From Bacillota bacterium (GTDB lineage: Bacteria > Bacillota > Clostridia > Christensenellales > CAG-138), in contig JAEXFV010000154.1 in the NCBI GenBank assembly GCA_023451115.1, positions 1 to 64,000 on the forward strand: DNA of 64,000 nucleotides, written 5' to 3'. The notes under the pieces are model-generated. The model was not told the origin of the DNA. It did not search any database and saw only the letters and a list, made by a program, of their open reading frames with translations. The translations under genes were made by a program, and so were the position numbers. This document shows positions 42,784-52,304 of this stretch, one piece after another; within the stretch, counting starts at the first letter, position 1, and each line of letters opens with the position of its first letter.

Positions 42784-45621
42784 ATGAAAGACGCAATCGT
42801 AATCAAGGGCGCGCGGGAACATAACCTGAAAAATGTGGATGTAACCCTGCCCAGAAACAAACTCATTGTAATGACTGGGTTATCCGGTTCAGGCAAATCC
42901 AGCCTGGCCTTTGATACCATATATGCCGAGGGGCAGCGCCGGTATGTGGAAAGCCTCTCTTCCTATGCCCGAATGTTTCTGGGGCAGATGGAAAAACCGG
43001 AAGTGGACTACATCGAGGGCCTGAGCCCTGCAATTTCTATCGATCAGAAAAGCACCAGCCACAACCCGCGCTCCACAGTAGGCACGGTGACGGAAATTCA
43101 TGATTACCTTCGCCTGCTCTATGCGCGCTGCGGCGTGCCTCATTGCCCCAAGTGCGGTAAGCGCATTGAGCGGCAAACCGTGGATCAGGTAGTGGACCAG
43201 GTGATGGCGCTGGCAGAAGGTACCCGCATCCAGGTGGTGGCCCCCTGTGTGCGGGGCCGCAAAGGCGAACATGCCAAACTGCTGGAGCAGCTGCAAAAGG
43301 ACGGTTACGTGAGGGTGCGGGTGGATGGCGTTCAATACGATATTACGGATGTTCCGCCGCTGGAGAAAAAATTGAAGCACACCATCGAAGCCGTGATCGA
43401 CCGGCTGGTGATTAAGCCCGGCATTGGAAGCAGGCTGTCCGACTCGTTGGAAACTGCTTTTCGTATGGCGGAAAATTTGGCTATTGTAGACATTGTGGGC
43501 GGGAAGAGCCTGCTGTTTTCTCAGAATTATGCCTGCCCGGACTGCGGCATTTCCATGGAGGAACTCAGCCCCCGGATGTTCTCCTTCAACAATCCATATG
43601 GCGCTTGCCCCACCTGCTCCGGACTGGGATCGTTGATGAAGATTGACCCGGATTTGGTCATTCCAGACCGCAGCCTGAGTCTTAACCAGGGGGCGGTAAA
43701 TGTTTCCGGCTGGAACAGCGCTTCCAAAGGCAGCATTGCAGCCATGTATTTTAAAGCTTTGGGGGAGTATCTGGGATTTTCCCTGGATACGCCGGTACGG
43801 GACTTACCCAAAAAGGCTCTGGACGCTATCCTTTATGGCACGGGGAAGGAAAAGCTTCACATTGCTTATGAAAAGGATTATGGAGCGGGCACCTTTGACG
43901 CTCCCTTTGAGGGCATTGTCAATAATCTGGAGCGGCGTTACCGGGAGACCCAGAGCGATTACGCCAAGCAGGAGCTGGAGGCGTACATGTCCCATATTCT
44001 CTGCCCGGACTGTAAAGGCAAACGGCTCAAGCCGGAAAGCCTGGCCGTCACGCTGGGGCAGGAGGGCAGTGGGAAAAATATCGCCCAGCTGAGCGATATG
44101 ACGGTGCTGGAAGCGCGAAAATTTATTTTAGGCCTCCGACTCACCCCTGCCCAAAAGATCATTGCCGCTCAAATTTTTAAAGAGATCGACGCCCGCCTGG
44201 GCTTTTTGGTGGATGTAGGGTTGGATTATCTCACCCTGTCCCGGGCAGCTATGACCTTATCCGGGGGAGAGGCTCAGCGTATTCGGCTGGCCACCCAGAT
44301 TGGCTCCGGACTGGTGGGGGTTTTGTATATCCTGGATGAACCCAGCATCGGCCTGCACCAGCGGGACAACGCCAGGCTGCTGGAAACCTTAAAGCACATG
44401 CGGGATTTGGGGAATACGCTGATTGTAGTAGAGCATGATGAGGAAACCATGCTGGCGGCGGATTACCTGGTGGACATTGGCCCTGGAGCAGGGGCGCATG
44501 GCGGAGAGATCATCGGCGCAGGCACACCCCAACAGATTATGGATACGCCCGGCTCTATTACCGGTGATTATCTTTCCGGGCGCAAATGTATCCCCATTCC
44601 GGCCCAGCGCAGGCCATTAAATGGCAAGTGGCTGCAGGTGAAAGGGGCGCGGGCCAATAACCTGCGCAATATCGACGTGGATATTCCGCTGGGGATGTTT
44701 ACCTGCGTTACCGGGGTTTCCGGCTCCGGCAAATCCAGCTTGGTGAATGAGATCATCAAAAAGACGCTGCTGCGGGACTTGAACCGGGCACGCACCCGGC
44801 CCGGGGACTGCGATGGGGTGACAGGGCTGGAATACCTGGATAAGATTATTGATATCGACCAAAGCCCCATCGGCCGCACACCGCGCAGCAACCCCGCCAC
44901 CTATACGGGCCTGTTCGATTTGGTACGGGAAGTGTTTGCTATGACGCCCGATGCAAAGCTCAGGGGATATACCAACGGCCGGTTCAGCTTTAACGTAAAG
45001 GGAGGGCGCTGCGAGGCCTGCCGGGGAGACGGTATCATCAAAATTGAGATGCACTTTTTGCCGGATGTATATGTGCCCTGCGAGGTGTGCGGCGGGCGGC
45101 GCTACAACCGGGAAACCCTGGAAGTGAAATATAAGGGCAAAAGCATATACGACGTGCTGGAAATGACGGTGGAAGAGGCGCTGAACTTTTTTGCCCCCCT
45201 GCCGAAGCTGGCAAAAAAGCTCCAGACTTTATATGATGTAGGCTTGGGGTATGTGAAGCTGGGGCAGCCCTCTACCCAACTTTCCGGCGGTGAGGCCCAG
45301 CGGGTGAAACTGGCCACGGAATTGAGCCGGCGGGATACCGGGAAAACCCTTTATGTGCTGGACGAACCTACCACTGGCCTGCATGTGGCGGATGTGGAGC
45401 GGCTATTGGGCATTTTGCAGCGCCTGTGTGAAAACGGCAGCTCCGTGCTGGTGATTGAGCATAACCTGGATGTCATAAAAACTGCGGACTATATCATTGA
45501 TATGGGCCCGGAAGGCGGGGATCGGGGCGGCATGGTTGTGGCGCAGGGTACGCCCGAGGAAGTGGCAAAAATGCCCCAGAGCTATACCGGGCAGTATTTG
45601 GCAAAGCTTTTGCAAAAATAA
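42784..45621 (+). CDS. uvrA: Excinuclease ABC subunit A
   Basis: 945 aa, full length. Two ABC ATPase modules with Walker [14 protein letters not shown] and [13 protein letters not shown], two LSGGEAQR signatures, and zinc-finger cysteines (CPKCGKR, CPDC ... [28 protein letters not shown] then CGG). It scans DNA as a dimer and hands lesions to UvrB. The gene begins 72 nt after uvrB on the same strand and ends in a terminator. Confidence 0.98.
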   Translation: MKDAIVIKGAREHNLKNVDVTLPRNKLIVMTGLSGSGKSSLAFDTIYAEGQRRYVESLSSYARMFLGQMEKPEVDYIEGLSPAISIDQKSTSHNPRSTVGTVTEIHDYLRLLYARCGVPHCPKCGKRIERQTVDQVVDQVMALAEGTRIQVVAPCVRGRKGEHAKLLEQLQKDGYVRVRVDGVQYDITDVPPLEKKLKHTIEAVIDRLVIKPGIGSRLSDSLETAFRMAENLAIVDIVGGKSLLFSQNYACPDCGISMEELSPRMFSFNNPYGACPTCSGLGSLMKIDPDLVIPDRSLSLNQGAVNVSGWNSASKGSIAAMYFKALGEYLGFSLDTPVRDLPKKALDAILYGTGKEKLHIAYEKDYGAGTFDAPFEGIVNNLERRYRETQSDYAKQELEAYMSHILCPDCKGKRLKPESLAVTLGQEGSGKNIAQLSDMTVLEARKFILGLRLTPAQKIIAAQIFKEIDARLGFLVDVGLDYLTLSRAAMTLSGGEAQRIRLATQIGSGLVGVLYILDEPSIGLHQRDNARLLETLKHMRDLGNTLIVVEHDEETMLAADYLVDIGPGAGAHGGEIIGAGTPQQIMDTPGSITGDYLSGRKCIPIPAQRRPLNGKWLQVKGARANNLRNIDVDIPLGMFTCVTGVSGSGKSSLVNEIIKKTLLRDLNRARTRPGDCDGVTGLEYLDKIIDIDQSPIGRTPRSNPATYTGLFDLVREVFAMTPDAKLRGYTNGRFSFNVKGGRCEACRGDGIIKIEMHFLPDVYVPCEVCGGRRYNRETLEVKYKGKSIYDVLEMTVEEALNFFAPLPKLAKKLQTLYDVGLGYVKLGQPSTQLSGGEAQRVKLATELSRRDTGKTLYVLDEPTTGLHVADVERLLGILQRLCENGSSVLVIEHNLDVIKTADYIIDMGPEGGDRGGMVVAQGTPEEVAKMPQSYTGQYLAKLLQK

Positions 45622-45631
45622 TGGGTTTTAC

Positions 45632-45673
45632 AGAACCTCTTGGAAATGTTAAAATTCCCAGGGGTTCTTTCTT
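45632..45673 (+). terminator. Terminator of the uvrBA operon
   Basis: AGAACCTCTTGG pairs with CCCAGGGGTTCT (one wobble, one mismatch) around a 13-nt loop, followed by TTTCTT. Confidence 0.65.
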
Positions 45674-45868
45674 CCGGCCTACTTGGCTTGGGAGATTTCA
45701 ACAAGGCGCTATGGGAAAGCCCCTGGATTCGGTCACCTGATCCGGGCACGCGGGGCGGCTATACAATCCCGCTGCCTTGGTGTAAAATAACAATAGCGGC
45801 CAGAGGCCGGGGATCTGCCCTGCAATGCTTTGGGGCTGGTCAGCATCGTATCATCAGGGGGAGTGTAA

Positions 45869-46609
45869 ATGGAATTTACCATGGAGCGTTGGTATTCTGC
45901 TGTGGGGCAGCGCTTTGCTGTGCGCAAATATGCGGGCGCACCAGGCTCGGAAGAACTGCAGGCGTTGGAGCAGGTGGCAAAAACCTTAACCGGGCAGGGG
46001 GTACGCATCGCTCTTTGCCAAAATGACCGGATTTTTTCACCCATCTTTTTAGGTTATGGCAAAGTGAAAGGAACCAATTGCTTTGGCGCAATGATACGCA
46101 AAGAGGATTCTCCCGCTTATTTGCAAGGGTATCTGGGGGAGGCGTTTGCGCTGGAGTGCACGGCTCTGGGGCTGGGGACCTGCTGGCTGGCCAACTACAA
46201 TAAAAAGGCGGCGCAGGCCGTTGTGCCTTTGGAAGAAGGCGAGGCGCTGGGTTGCATTATTGCTGTGGGGCAGCCTGGGGAATCTTATGCAGCACGACCC
46301 CGCAAAACATTGGATCGATTAACCGGATTAAGCCAGGAGGCGTTGCAGGATCTGCCGGAATGGCAGCAAAGGGCTTTGGAGTGTGCCAGAATGGCGCCCT
46401 CCGCCGTCAACGGCCAGCCCTGGAGGTTTTTACCGGAAGAGGACGCCATCCGGGTGGTGAACACCAGCAACAACTATGGCCACGGCAAGCTGGATTGCGG
46501 CATTGCTATGTTGCATATCGAGTTGGGTGCCGCCCATTGCGGCGTTGCGGGAGATTGGCGCTTTGAAGGGGAGGATGCGGTATTTGTCCCCGTTACCTAC
46601 GGAAATTGA
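45869..46609 (+). CDS. Nitroreductase family protein (TM1586-like)
   Basis: 246 aa FMN-dependent nitroreductase fold of the TM nitroreductase type, in which two half-domains sit in one chain. Residues FAVRKYAGAP near the N-terminus and ARMAPSAVNGQPWRF near 175 are the FMN-phosphate-contacting motifs. It probably reduces quinones or nitro compounds; the physiological substrate is unknown. GGGGGAG lies 5 nt before the ATG. Convergent with darA across a terminator; the 247-bp gap upstream holds the uvrA terminator and little else. Confidence 0.85.
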   Translation: MEFTMERWYSAVGQRFAVRKYAGAPGSEELQALEQVAKTLTGQGVRIALCQNDRIFSPIFLGYGKVKGTNCFGAMIRKEDSPAYLQGYLGEAFALECTALGLGTCWLANYNKKAAQAVVPLEEGEALGCIIAVGQPGESYAARPRKTLDRLTGLSQEALQDLPEWQQRALECARMAPSAVNGQPWRFLPEEDAIRVVNTSNNYGHGKLDCGIAMLHIELGAAHCGVAGDWRFEGEDAVFVPVTYGN

Positions 46610-46613
46610 AAAA

Positions 46614-46647
46614 TAAAAGCGTTCCGGCAAAAGCCGGAACGCTTTTA
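46614..46647. terminator. Bidirectional terminator
   Basis: A perfect 15-bp stem TAAAAGCGTTCCGGC / GCCGGAACGCTTTTA with an AAAA loop, between the convergent nitroreductase and darA genes. Confidence 0.92.
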
Positions 46648-46712
46648 TGGTTTTCCTGAGGGATCAACCCCGATGGCTGCGATTGCCGAGGATTTCCTGG
46701 CTGTTCAGGGCT

Positions 46713-47054
46713 TTATACTTTTTGGAACTGTTCCACATCCACTACGAAGATGGTACTGCCGCCAACATCCACCTGTATGGGGATGGGCATGTCATTAACG
46801 CCGGCACATTGGTTGCCCTCCGCAATGGTGGGGGTGGAATACATGGTGGTTTTGCGTTGTCCCGCGCATTCCTTAATGATCGACAGCGCTTTTTCAATTT
46901 GATGATCCTCTGCACAGATCATCAGCGTGGAGTTTTTCGTTTTTAAAAAGCCCCCTGTTGTGGATAAATGGGTTACAAAATAGCCGGACTGATTGAGCTT
47001 GGCAATGGTGTCGTCCTTGTCCTCTTTATGGACAATCGCTAAAATCAGTTTCAT
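46713..47054 (-). CDS. darA: Cyclic-di-AMP receptor, PII-like (DarA/PstA)
   Basis: 113 aa PII-like trimeric signal protein. The family core is complete: MKLILAIVHKEDKDDTIAKLNQSGYFVTHLSTTGGFLKTKNSTLM, with the GGF and T-loop residues that contact c-di-AMP, then the long B-loop and VGGSTIFVVDV. It senses c-di-AMP, which in Firmicutes governs K+ and osmolyte balance and the cell wall; its downstream partner is unknown. It follows yhaM by 85 nt on the same strand. Confidence 0.95.
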   Translation of the reverse strand: MKLILAIVHKEDKDDTIAKLNQSGYFVTHLSTTGGFLKTKNSTLMICAEDHQIEKALSIIKECAGQRKTTMYSTPTIAEGNQCAGVNDMPIPIQVDVGGSTIFVVDVEQFQKV

Positions 47055-47139
47055 AAATTGTGCCTCCCTTAGGATCTTTTATGGTTAGGCATGGAGGGTC
47101 GTGTTTTCCTGCCTTAAGGTTTCGCAGAAAGGGCAATGG

Positions 47140-48108
47140 TTAGGACTTTTTTAAATGCCCATGGCCGTGCTGATAAAGCTGGCGATTGTCCAACGCCCAG
47201 ATGCGCTCAGAAAATCCGCCAACCGGCACGCCTGCAAGGGCATCAAACATTTCATACATGCGGCTGTCCAGCATATCCAGCTCGGAAAGCACTTCCGCTT
47301 CCGGAAACATAGGAGGCCGGGGACTGCCGAATTCCGGCACGCCATGGTGGGAGAGCAGCATATGCTGCACCAGCATGCAAAGGCTTTGGGGGATGTCCAG
47401 CAGTTCACAGGTGGAGCCGATTAAATCCACGCCCATGTTGATGTGCCCCAACAACTGCCCGGGAACGCTGTATCCTCCCGCAACGCCCAGCTCGCCAACC
47501 TCAAGCTCATCCAGCTTTGCGATATCATGTAAAATTGCCCCGGCATACACCAGGTCGGAATCCAGAGCGGGATATTGTTTGCACACTTCCCGCGCAAGTT
47601 GCACAATGCTCAGGGTGTGGTGCAGCAGCCCGCCCCGGGTGGCATGATGCAGTTTTACTGCCGCAGGCGCGCGGAGCAGGCGCTCTTTGTTGGTGCGCAG
47701 CAAATATTGGGCCAGGCGGCAAAGATCCGGATCCTGAAATTCCTCCGCTGTTTGATACAGCTGGTCGTACATCCATTGGCTGTCAAAGGGTGCACAGGGC
47801 ACCAGCTGGGACATATCCACGTCATCCTGGGAAGTAACCGGGCGGATACGATCCACCTTGAGCTGTTCCGCCTCTTTCCACAGTGTGATGCTGCCCCGCA
47901 CTTTTACCACCTGATCCGCTTCATAGCTGCCATGCTGCATAGGATTGTAATCCCACAGTTTACCGGGTGCTTCCCCTTCGCAGTCTGCTAAAATCAGATC
48001 CAGATAGTCGCTTCCTTTGCTGTTGACCTTTACCTGCACACTTTTGATGATGCAAAAGCCCTCAAAGATATTGTTTACTGCCTGATTCAATAGCCGCATT
48101 CTGCCCAT
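47140..48108 (-). CDS. yhaM: 3'-5' exoribonuclease YhaM family
   Basis: 322 aa. An N-terminal OB-fold nucleic-acid domain (about residues 12-95) is joined to an HD phosphohydrolase domain with HHATRGGLLHHTLS (metal His), ILHDIAKL (HD) and MLLSHHG. It trims RNA and DNA 3' ends with Mn2+ or Co2+. GGAGG lies 7 nt before the ATG. The 280-bp gap upstream is a divergent promoter region shared with ychF and contains a small CTCGAAAG / CTTTCGAG hairpin at about 48143-48164. Confidence 0.93.
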   Translation of the reverse strand: MGRMRLLNQAVNNIFEGFCIIKSVQVKVNSKGSDYLDLILADCEGEAPGKLWDYNPMQHGSYEADQVVKVRGSITLWKEAEQLKVDRIRPVTSQDDVDMSQLVPCAPFDSQWMYDQLYQTAEEFQDPDLCRLAQYLLRTNKERLLRAPAAVKLHHATRGGLLHHTLSIVQLAREVCKQYPALDSDLVYAGAILHDIAKLDELEVGELGVAGGYSVPGQLLGHINMGVDLIGSTCELLDIPQSLCMLVQHMLLSHHGVPEFGSPRPPMFPEAEVLSELDMLDSRMYEMFDALAGVPVGGFSERIWALDNRQLYQHGHGHLKKS

Positions 48109-48388
48109 TCGCTTTCCTCCCCAGCCTTTTGGCTTTCCTTCCCTCGAAAGGATTGGCTTTCGAGAGCTTCAACAAAGTTCGGCGTCCATAGACCGCCGCT
48201 CTTTTCAATAGTATAGCATATTGGGAGCGGATATCAGAAGATATTTTCCCTTTCCTGCCGCTTTGTGTTACAATAAATGAAGAAAATATGTTCCCCCGCA
48301 AACCTTTCCGGCTTTCGGGGGTAAGCAAGAAGCTATGCCAAAGCCGGCGGCTTGGCCACTTTAGAGAACGACTGGAGATAGAAAGACG

Positions 48389-49483
48389 ATGAAACTCGGC
48401 GTAGTTGGACTGCCCAATGTTGGAAAGAGCACGTTGTTCAATGCCATCACCCAGGCGGGTGCACAAGCGGCAAATTATCCTTTTTGCACCATTGAGCCAA
48501 ATGTTGGCGTAGTGGCAGTGCCGGATGAGCGGCTGGATGTGCTGGCAAATATGCATCATCCCGAAAAGATTACCCCTACCACCATTGAATTTGTGGATAT
48601 TGCAGGGCTGGTGCAGGGCGCTTCCCGGGGAGAGGGGCTGGGAAACAAGTTTCTTTCCCATATCCGGGAGGTAGACGCCATCGTCCACGTGGTACGCTGC
48701 TTTGAGGACGAGAATATCGTCCATGTAGACGGCTCGGTAGACCCTGTGCGGGACATGGAAACCATTAATTTGGAGTTGGTGCTGGCAGATCTGGAAACGG
48801 TGGAAAAACGGCTGGAAAAGGCCAAAAAGATGTCGAAAGGCGGCGATAAAAAGCAGCTGGAGGAAGCGGCGTTGTTGGAGCGGCTGCAAAAACATCTGGA
48901 GGCGGGCAAGCCTGCCCGCACCCTGGAGCTGGAGGAAGAGGAAAAGGAAGCGGCAAGGGGATTTTTCCTGCTCACATCAAAGCCGGTGATTTATGTAGCG
49001 AATATCAGGGAAGAGGACATTCCCGATAAAGACCATCTGCCTATGGTGCAGGCGCTATATGCTGCGGCCAAAGCGGAAGGGGCGGAGGCGCTTACCATCT
49101 GTGCCCGGGTGGAGGAAGAGCTAAGCGGACTGGAACCGGAAGAAAAACAGGCATTTTTAGAGGAAATGGGCATTGGAGAAAGCGGTTTGGATCAGCTGGT
49201 AAAGGCCTGCTACCGGCTGCTGGGGTTAATCAGTTATCTTACCGCAGGCCCCAAGGAAGTACGGGCATGGACCATCGAAAAAGGAACCAAGGCGCCCCAG
49301 GCGGCAGGCAAAATCCACTCGGACTTTGAACGGGGATTCATTCGGGCGGAGGTTGTTGCATATGATACGCTGATGGAGCAGGGCGCCATGCAGGCCTGCA
49401 AAGAAAAAGGCCTGATCCGTTCGGAAGGCAAAGAGTATGTGATGCAGGATGGGGATATTGTGTTGTTCCGTTTCAACGTATAA
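48389..49483 (+). CDS. ychF: Redox-regulated ATPase YchF
   Basis: 364 aa, normal length. Obg-related P-loop protein that prefers ATP: G1 GLPNVGKSTLFN, G3 DIAGLVQGAS, altered G4 ANIREED instead of NKxD (the basis of the ATP preference), a coiled-coil insert (about 125-200) and a C-terminal TGS domain with AAGKIHSDFERGFIRAEV. It associates with ribosomes and modulates translation and stress responses. Confidence 0.97.
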   Translation: MKLGVVGLPNVGKSTLFNAITQAGAQAANYPFCTIEPNVGVVAVPDERLDVLANMHHPEKITPTTIEFVDIAGLVQGASRGEGLGNKFLSHIREVDAIVHVVRCFEDENIVHVDGSVDPVRDMETINLELVLADLETVEKRLEKAKKMSKGGDKKQLEEAALLERLQKHLEAGKPARTLELEEEEKEAARGFFLLTSKPVIYVANIREEDIPDKDHLPMVQALYAAAKAEGAEALTICARVEEELSGLEPEEKQAFLEEMGIGESGLDQLVKACYRLLGLISYLTAGPKEVRAWTIEKGTKAPQAAGKIHSDFERGFIRAEVVAYDTLMEQGAMQACKEKGLIRSEGKEYVMQDGDIVLFRFNV

Positions 49484-49611
49484 TCCCTTTTGAGCAGCCA
49501 CCGGGAAAATAGAATAAAAGGCAAGAAATACAAAAAGGTTGACGCACCATTTGACCAGGGCAGGATCATATGGCGCCAGAATTTTCTGGGCGCGGAAAGG
49601 GAGACAAGCGC

Positions 49612-50205
49612 ATGGAGGCTTTTTTTGCATCGTTGTCTGAGTTTTGCAGCAGCAAAAGCGGTTGGGTGTACGTGTTTATCTTCTGTGGGAAGATATTTGA
49701 GGTGTCCGTATCTACCCTGCGCATTGTGCTGATTAACCGGGGAATTCGGGTGGTAGGCAGTGTAATTGCAGTGCTGGAAGTCACCCTGTGGCTGATTGTA
49801 GCCAGCACGGTGCTGGTGGGGTATCAATCCGACCCGCTGAAAATTCTATTTTATGCATTAGCTTTTGGGCTGGGGAATTTCATGGGATCCTGGCTGGATG
49901 AACGGCTGGCTTTTGGATTATCCTCTGTGCAGGTGGTGGTGCCGGATGAAGCGGATTCTAACCAACTTTGCCTGATTCTGCGGGAAAAAGGGTTTGGCGT
50001 TACCACTATGGATGTCCATGGCAAAGACGACAGCAAGCATTTTATGCTGTTGCTGATGCTCAAACGAAAACTGCTTAAAGAAGCAATGGACACCATTAAT
50101 CGCAATTGTGAAAAGGCAGTTATCACGGTGAGCGATGTAAAGTCACAAAGAGGCGGCTATCTGCGCAGCCCGGTGCCCCGCCGCCGGTGGTTGCTGATGA
50201 AGTAG
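49612..50205 (+). CDS. UPF0316 family membrane protein (DUF5698/DUF2179)
   Basis: 197 aa. Three transmembrane segments at about residues 15-35, 45-70 and 75-95, with the signature FEVSVSTLRIVLINRG; then a soluble DUF2179 domain (VQVVVPDEADSNQLCLILREKGFGVTTMDVHGKDDSKHFMLLLMLKRK). Function unknown. ATG 49612 has AGGGAG 8 nt upstream; the longer frame from 49570 is less well supported. It follows ychF after 128 nt and ends in a strong terminator. The DUF2179 domain is shared with the YitT protein at 3902. Confidence 0.9.
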   Translation: MEAFFASLSEFCSSKSGWVYVFIFCGKIFEVSVSTLRIVLINRGIRVVGSVIAVLEVTLWLIVASTVLVGYQSDPLKILFYALAFGLGNFMGSWLDERLAFGLSSVQVVVPDEADSNQLCLILREKGFGVTTMDVHGKDDSKHFMLLLMLKRKLLKEAMDTINRNCEKAVITVSDVKSQRGGYLRSPVPRRRWLLMK

Positions 50206-50225
50206 CACTTGACTTGAAATAAGCA

Positions 50226-50266
50226 AAACCCGGCCTGCAAGGGTGTCCTTGCAGACCGGGTTTCTG
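50226..50266 (+). terminator. Terminator of the UPF0316 gene
   Basis: AAACCCGG-C-CTGCAAGG pairs with CCTTGCAG-A-CCGGGTTT around a GTGT loop, followed by CTGTTTGCC. Confidence 0.85.
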
Positions 50267-50286
50267 TTTGCCTTGCCTCCATGCGC

Positions 50287-50315
50287 TTGACAAACAGGCG
50301 TAGGAGGGATATGAT
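50287..50315 (+). promoter_or_regulatory. Promoter of the his operon
   Basis: Perfect TTGACA, 17-bp spacer, TATGAT (5 of 6). It lies 47 bp upstream of the hisZ start codon. Confidence 0.8.
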
Positions 50316-50327
50316 ATGTTTTATCGA

Positions 50328-50341
50328 TTTAGCACGCTAAA
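50328..50341. promoter_or_regulatory. Palindrome in the his leader, candidate operator
   Basis: TTTAGC-AC-GCTAAA lies just downstream of the his promoter's expected start site, where a repressor would block transcription. No regulator was assigned. Confidence 0.4.
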
Positions 50342-50361
50342 GCAAAGGCGGTTGAGAATAT

Positions 50362-51540
50362 ATGGAACGCTACAAAAGACAAATCCCTGAAGGAGTGCAG
50401 GATACACTGCCACTGGAGTGTTATCACAAACGGCGGTTGGAAGAACAGATCATGGCTGTATTCAAGGCGGCGGGATACGATGAAATTGAAACGCCAACCT
50501 TTGAGTACTATGATGTGTTTGCTGGGGGAATTGGGGAAGTACGGCAGGAAAAGCTGCAAAAGTTTTTTGACGATAAGGGACGCATACTGGTGTTGCGCCC
50601 TGATATTACCATGCCGATTGCCCGCCTTGCGGCAACCCGCCTGTATGAAGGGGCGCCCCTCAGGCTTTGTTACCGGGGAAACGCCTTTGGCACGGACGGC
50701 GCTTTTTACGCAGAACAAAAGGAGTTTACCCAGATGGGGGTGGAGCAGCTGGGAGTAAAGGGCCCTGAAGCGGATGCTGCGCTGATCGCCCTCTCACTGG
50801 AGGCGCTGCGGGCGGCTGGCCTGGGAGATACGGTAATCGAGCTGGGGCAGGTGGAGTTCTTCAAAGGGCTGATGGAGGAGGCAGGGGTGAACGTCCAGGC
50901 GGCGGATACGCTGCGCAGGTATGTGGATGAAAAAAACCTATTGGGTCTGGAGCTTTGCCTGAAAGAACTGGATGTGGAAGAAACGCTGCGGGAAAAAGTC
51001 TTGCGCCTCACCAACCTGTATGGTGGGGAAGAAGTGTTTGAGGAAGCTTTCGCCTTTTCCCACAGCCCGCGCTGCAGGGCTGCGGTGATGAACAGTAAAA
51101 CCATATATGAAATCCTTTGCGATTTTGGCCTTGCTTCCCATGTATCCATCGATTTTGGCATGCTGCAATCCATGGATTATTACTCCGGCATGGTGTTTAA
51201 AGGGATTAGCGCAGGCATTGGACAGCCTGTGCTTTCCGGCGGCCGGTATGACCACCTGACTGCCCAATTTGGAAAAGATATCCCTGCTACTGGTTTTTCC
51301 CTGGACAGTAAGCGCATCTTGGTGGCGTTGGACCGTAAGGGGGCGCTACAGGGAGGCCCCAGAGCGGATGCAGTCATTTCTGCTGCAGAGCATTGCCGCA
51401 AGCTTGCCTACCGGCGGGCAAACGCACTGAGAGGCAGCGGGCTGAGAACGGTGCTTGCGCTGCATTTGGACCGGGAGGGGTTGGAAACGTATGCGGCGGG
51501 CATTGGAGCAAAGGCTGTTTGGGTGGAGGAAAAGGCATGA
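50362..51540 (+). CDS. hisZ: ATP phosphoribosyltransferase regulatory subunit HisZ
   Basis: 392 aa class II aminoacyl-tRNA-synthetase-like protein lacking synthetase activity. PEGVQDTLP and RPDITMPIARLAATR are HisRS-like; YYSGMVFKG, GGRYDHLTAQFG and GFSLDSKRI follow. It activates the short form of HisG and provides histidine feedback. The ribosome binding site is weak. First gene of the his unit; its stop overlaps the hisG start (ATGA). Confidence 0.95.
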   Translation: MERYKRQIPEGVQDTLPLECYHKRRLEEQIMAVFKAAGYDEIETPTFEYYDVFAGGIGEVRQEKLQKFFDDKGRILVLRPDITMPIARLAATRLYEGAPLRLCYRGNAFGTDGAFYAEQKEFTQMGVEQLGVKGPEADAALIALSLEALRAAGLGDTVIELGQVEFFKGLMEEAGVNVQAADTLRRYVDEKNLLGLELCLKELDVEETLREKVLRLTNLYGGEEVFEEAFAFSHSPRCRAAVMNSKTIYEILCDFGLASHVSIDFGMLQSMDYYSGMVFKGISAGIGQPVLSGGRYDHLTAQFGKDIPATGFSLDSKRILVALDRKGALQGGPRADAVISAAEHCRKLAYRRANALRGSGLRTVLALHLDREGLETYAAGIGAKAVWVEEKA

Positions 51541-52187
51541 TGCAGGATGATCGGATTACCATTGCGCTGGCTAAGGGGCGTTTGGCGGATTATGCAATTG
51601 ATTTGCTGGAGGATTGCGGCGTAGCGGTGGAAGCGCTGCGCCACCCTGGCCGCCGGCTGATCCTGGAGGATGAGGCAAACGGCTATCGCTTTGTGCTGGT
51701 AAAACCCACGGACGTGCCTACTTATGTATACTATGGCGTGGCGGATCTGGGCGTGGCGGGGAAGGATACCATCATGGAGCAAAACCTGCCGTTGTATGAA
51801 ATGCTGGATTTGGGGTTTGGACGATGCCGCCTGTGCGTATGCGGTTTCGCGGAAGGGCCCAGGCCCAGCGTAACCGTGAGCAACCTGCGGGTTGCCACCA
51901 AATATCCCAATATTGCCCGCAGCCTCTATCATGCGCGGGGGGAAAATATCGACATCATCAAGCTCAACGGCTCTGTGGAGTTGGGGCCTTTAACCGGCAT
52001 GAGCGACGTGATTTTAGATGTGGTGGAAAGCGGAAAAACCCTGGAGGAAAATGGTTTGGTGGTGCTGGAAGAGGTAAGCGAGGTAACGGCCCGGGTGGTG
52101 GTAAACCGGGTAAGCCTGAAAACCAAGCGGCAGCGCATCCGGGGGCTAATCGCCGCACTGGAACAGGCCAATAAAATTGCGAAATAA
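51537..52187 (+). CDS. hisG: ATP phosphoribosyltransferase, short form
   Basis: 216 aa: the short HisG that lacks the C-terminal regulatory domain and therefore needs HisZ, which is encoded directly upstream. TIALAKGRLADYAI begins the catalytic domain; the PRPP loop is near SGKTLEENGLVV (about residue 165). It catalyses the first step of histidine synthesis. The ATG at 51537 is 7 nt after GGAGG and overlaps the hisZ stop; the frame upstream of it lies in hisZ and is rejected. Confidence 0.95.
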   Translation: MMQDDRITIALAKGRLADYAIDLLEDCGVAVEALRHPGRRLILEDEANGYRFVLVKPTDVPTYVYYGVADLGVAGKDTIMEQNLPLYEMLDLGFGRCRLCVCGFAEGPRPSVTVSNLRVATKYPNIARSLYHARGENIDIIKLNGSVELGPLTGMSDVILDVVESGKTLEENGLVVLEEVSEVTARVVVNRVSLKTKRQRIRGLIAALEQANKIAK

Positions 52188-52304
52188 GTATGAATATTGC
52201 CCTGCCTACTGGAAATTGCTTGAAAATCCCGGTATATTAGTTACAGAGAAAGCAATACCGTCAGATCTGGTTAGGGCTGTGCCCTAGGGAAACAGGGGGA
52301 TAAT